Positions 13,542-15,593 of a DNA stretch of 15,593 nucleotides are shown here, in pieces. Numbering within the stretch: position 1 is the stretch's first letter; every line of letters begins with the position of its first letter. The stretch spans positions 1 to 15,593 of the forward strand of contig DBCW01000106.1 of assembly GCA_002293265.1 (NCBI GenBank), given 5' to 3'. The notes beneath the pieces were generated by a model. That model was not told the DNA's origin, ran no database searches, and worked only from the letters and a program-made list of their open reading frames with translations. Both the position numbers and the translations under genes were made by a program. This stretch comes from Eggerthellales bacterium UBA948. GTDB lineage: Bacteria > Actinomycetota > Coriobacteriia > Coriobacteriales > UBA8131.

Positions 13542-15131
13542 ATGCAGACCAGTGATATCTTGATTTTAGTAGCGATGATCATTTATATCGCGGTGATCTT
13601 GGGTATTGGTTTCTTTTACGCGAAACGGTCGCAGTCTTCTACGGAGGAATTCTATCTTGGCGGACGCAAGTTAGGTCCTTGGGTTGCAGCTATGAGTGCC
13701 GAGGCTTCAGACATGAGCGGTTGGTTGCTCATGGGTCTTCCCGGCGTTGCCTATTTTACCGGAGCCGGTGAAGCGGTGTGGACAGCCATTGGTCTGGCTT
13801 GCGGCACCTATCTAAACTGGTTGATCGTGGCAAAGAGGCTTCGTAAGTACTCGCAAGTTGCCGGTAATGCTATCACTTTGCCGGACTTCTTCTCTAACCG
13901 TTTTCACGATACCAAGCGCATACTGATGAGTGTCGCCGCCCTGTTCATCTTGGTATTCTTTGCTATATACGTTGGTAGCTGCTTTGTGGCTGCCGGTAAA
14001 CTGCTAAACTCGCTGTTTGGCTGGCCTTATCTGGCGATGATGATCGTTGGCGCGATTTTGGTATTTGCTTACACTCTCATCGGCGGCTTTCTTGCTGAGA
14101 GCGCCAGTGACTTTATCCAAGGTATGGTAATGATTGTGGCGCTGATCGTTGTGCTGGCCGGAAGCATTATTCATGTTGGTGGTATAGATAACGTAATTGC
14201 ATTCATACAAAGTGTGCCCGGGTTTGGGTCACTCACGCATACGGCAACGCCGCTAACTGCCGATGTGATACAAGCCAACGACACTGTTTTAGCAGTGCAG
14301 CAACTAGACGCGACCGGAACACCACTTTGGGGTGATCCCAGTGCACTAGGCATTATCGCAATCTTGTCTACCATGGCTTGGGGTCTTGGCTACTTTGGTA
14401 TGCCGCAAGTACTTTTGCGCTTCATGGCTATTCGTTCTTCACGCGAGATTAAGATCTCCCGCCGTATTGCTACAACTTGGTGCGTAATTGCTCTTGCCGC
14501 TGCAGTATCTATCGGTCTTATCGGGCGCGCAATGTTTCCCGATATGTTCCTCACCGGATCTTCGGCAGAAAACGTATTTATCGAGCTTTCCAAATACTTG
14601 TTACCGGCGCTTTTGGCAGGCATCATGCTTTCAGGAATCCTAGCTGCGACCATGAGCTCATCAGACTCATACATGCTCATCGCATCTTCGGCTATCGCAC
14701 AAAACCTGTTTAAAGGGTTGTTCAAAAAGGATGCAACCGATAAGCAGGTCATGTGGGTAGCCAGAGTTACAATGTTGCTCATATTAATCTTTGGCATCAT
14801 CGTGGCAGCCGACGAAAATTCATCGATATTTAGAGTGGTCTCGTATGCCTGGGCCGGCTTTGGTGCAGCTTTTGGACCTCTGGTCTTACTGTCGCTGTTC
14901 TGGCGCCGCCTCAACTTACCCGGCGCACTTGCCGGTATGGTAAGTGGTGGCGTGATGGTATTTGTTTGGCATGAGGTAATTGCTCCGCTCGGAGGCGTTT
15001 GGGCGATCTACGAATTGCTGCCGGCTTTCATCTTTGGTCTTGTCATGGCAGTGGTGGTAAGCTTGCTAACAAAACCACCATCGGATGAGATAACACATGA
15101 GTTCGATCACTATATGGAGTTAGACGTATAA
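13542..15131 (+). CDS. putP: Sodium:solute symporter, PutP-like (Na+/proline)
   Basis: This 529-residue protein of the SSS family has about 13 membrane segments. Its N-terminal SAEASDMSGWLLMGLPG closely matches the PutP signature SAxASDMSGWL.MGLPG. YTLIGGFLAESASDFIQ resembles PutP's GGFLAVSWTDxxQ, and SGILAATMSSSDSYMLIASSAIAQNLF matches the TM8-9 serine-rich region that contributes to the Na+ site. This makes Na+-coupled proline uptake at the inner membrane the best guess; some SSS paralogues take other substrates. SD GGAGG (13532-13536) precedes the start. Expression is probably from the TATAAT at 13416. It is monocistronic: hairpin repeats and a separate exporter gene follow. Confidence 0.85.
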   Translation: MQTSDILILVAMIIYIAVILGIGFFYAKRSQSSTEEFYLGGRKLGPWVAAMSAEASDMSGWLLMGLPGVAYFTGAGEAVWTAIGLACGTYLNWLIVAKRLRKYSQVAGNAITLPDFFSNRFHDTKRILMSVAALFILVFFAIYVGSCFVAAGKLLNSLFGWPYLAMMIVGAILVFAYTLIGGFLAESASDFIQGMVMIVALIVVLAGSIIHVGGIDNVIAFIQSVPGFGSLTHTATPLTADVIQANDTVLAVQQLDATGTPLWGDPSALGIIAILSTMAWGLGYFGMPQVLLRFMAIRSSREIKISRRIATTWCVIALAAAVSIGLIGRAMFPDMFLTGSSAENVFIELSKYLLPALLAGIMLSGILAATMSSSDSYMLIASSAIAQNLFKGLFKKDATDKQVMWVARVTMLLILIFGIIVAADENSSIFRVVSYAWAGFGAAFGPLVLLSLFWRRLNLPGALAGMVSGGVMVFVWHEVIAPLGGVWAIYELLPAFIFGLVMAVVVSLLTKPPSDEITHEFDHYMELDV

Positions 15132-15169
15132 AAAACGCTACGCTGTTATACCAAAACCGACATGCATTT

Positions 15170-15214
15170 GTCATTCCCGTAACACTATGTCATTGTCACT
15201 TTGACGGGAATCCA
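15170..15214. repeat. GTCATTCC-family hairpin repeat
   Basis: ATTCCCGT (15173-15180) and ACGGGAAT (15204-15211) form a perfect 8-bp inverted repeat with GTC before and CCA after, as at 2018-2043. The 23-base loop contains an extra GTCATTGTCAC, a partial tandem copy. It follows the symporter gene and may act as a transcript end or mRNA stabiliser. Confidence 0.65.
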
Positions 15215-15243
15215 TAATCGAAGGCTTTATGTTATTGTAGATT

Positions 15244-15269
15244 CCCGCTTTCATGGAAATGAAAGCGGG
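15244..15269. repeat. Second hairpin downstream of the symporter gene
   Basis: CCCGCTTTCAT (15244-15254) pairs perfectly over 11 bp with ATGAAAGCGGG (15259-15269) around a GGAA loop. The flanking ATTCCCG is the shared motif of the repeat family. No U-run follows, so a terminator role is uncertain. Confidence 0.65.
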
Positions 15270-15329
15270 GCTATATAGCGGTAGAAATACATCGATACGG
15301 CTCCTAGGGGAGGGCATTAGAAGGGGATA

Positions 15330-15593
15330 ATGTTTAAGCTCAAGCGATTTTTAAAGCCTTTTTTGGGAGGGGTAGCACTTGCGATATTGTTACTGATTGT
15401 TCAGGCAATTTGCGAACTCAACCTGCCTAACTATATGAGCAACATCGTAAATGTGGGCATACAGCAAGGTGGTCTTGAGGAAGCTTATCCTGAGGTCATC
15501 TCGGAAGACGGCTATAACTTTATAACCAGTTTTATGGATGAGGACGAACGCCAGCTGATGGAGTACTACAAACCCATCGCTGACGATCAACTC
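15330..15593 (+). CDS. ABC exporter half-transporter (permease-ATPase), N-terminal part
   Basis: The frame is open to the window end (88 codons). MFKLKRFLKPFLGGVALAILLLIVQAICELNLPNYMSNIVNVGIQQG is partly quoted here as MFKLKRFLKPF, then one long hydrophobic helix, then LPNYMSNIVNVGI. This is the typical start of a heterodimeric ABC exporter subunit (LmrC/YheI-like, ABC_membrane domain), whose TM1 is followed by an extracellular loop. The loop here (about residues 48-80, acidic) is longer than usual. AAGGGGAT (15321-15328) is the ribosome site. The nucleotide-binding domain and any partner gene lie outside the window. The substrate is unknown. Confidence 0.8.
   Translation, partial: MFKLKRFLKPFLGGVALAILLLIVQAICELNLPNYMSNIVNVGIQQGGLEEAYPEVISEDGYNFITSFMDEDERQLMEYYKPIADDQL

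Overview
The window is 15.6 kb of chromosomal-looking bacterial DNA of medium G+C, densely coding, with no rRNA, tRNA or CRISPR array. Several features point, as inference only, to an anaerobic actinomycete of the Coriobacteriia (Eggerthella relatives) or a similar Gram-positive: a PRC-barrel/MgtE/CBS membrane protein paired with an NRAMP-related Mg2+ transporter, a MocR-type class I aminotransferase, a lipoprotein PstS-like receptor and a fragment of a repeat-containing surface protein. The base composition is lower than that of Eggerthella lenta.

Layout. (1) 1-4192, plus strand: the end of an ABC importer permease, a second permease, the ATPase, then a BioB-like radical SAM enzyme and an ArsM-like methyltransferase. 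The methyltransferase lacks the arsenic-binding cysteines and ends in a CxxC...CxxC tail. This looks like an import-plus-modification locus of unknown substrate. (2) 4204-4418: a long imperfect palindrome with 21-bp tandem repeats between convergent genes. (3) 4452-5588, minus: a solitary PstS-like lipoprotein. (4) 5589-5975: a divergent promoter region and a structured leader ending in a hairpin that pairs exactly with the Shine-Dalgarno sequence of the next gene. (5) 5976-9173, plus: the MgtE-sensor membrane protein and an NRAMP-related transporter whose metal-site motifs match Mg2+-type members; a Mg2+ homeostasis operon, probably controlled by the leader RNA. (6) 9209-9806, minus: a small toxin-antitoxin-like pair with its own promoter and an inverted-repeat operator. 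(7) 9866-10273: a foldback, MITE-like element of about 408 bp. (8) 10286-11515, minus: an AAA/DUF4143 ATPase. (9) 11567-11944, minus: a remnant of a surface-protein repeat, directly beyond the stop codon of an aminotransferase gene (11952-13280, minus). (10) 13542-15131, plus: a Na+/proline-type symporter. (11) Two hairpin repeats, then the start of an ABC exporter half-transporter running off the window.

Most promising observations: the transporter/radical SAM/altered ArsM-like operon; the SD-sequestering leader upstream of the Mg2+ genes; and the large palindromic elements. All family calls were made by eye from the sequence; no database search was possible.
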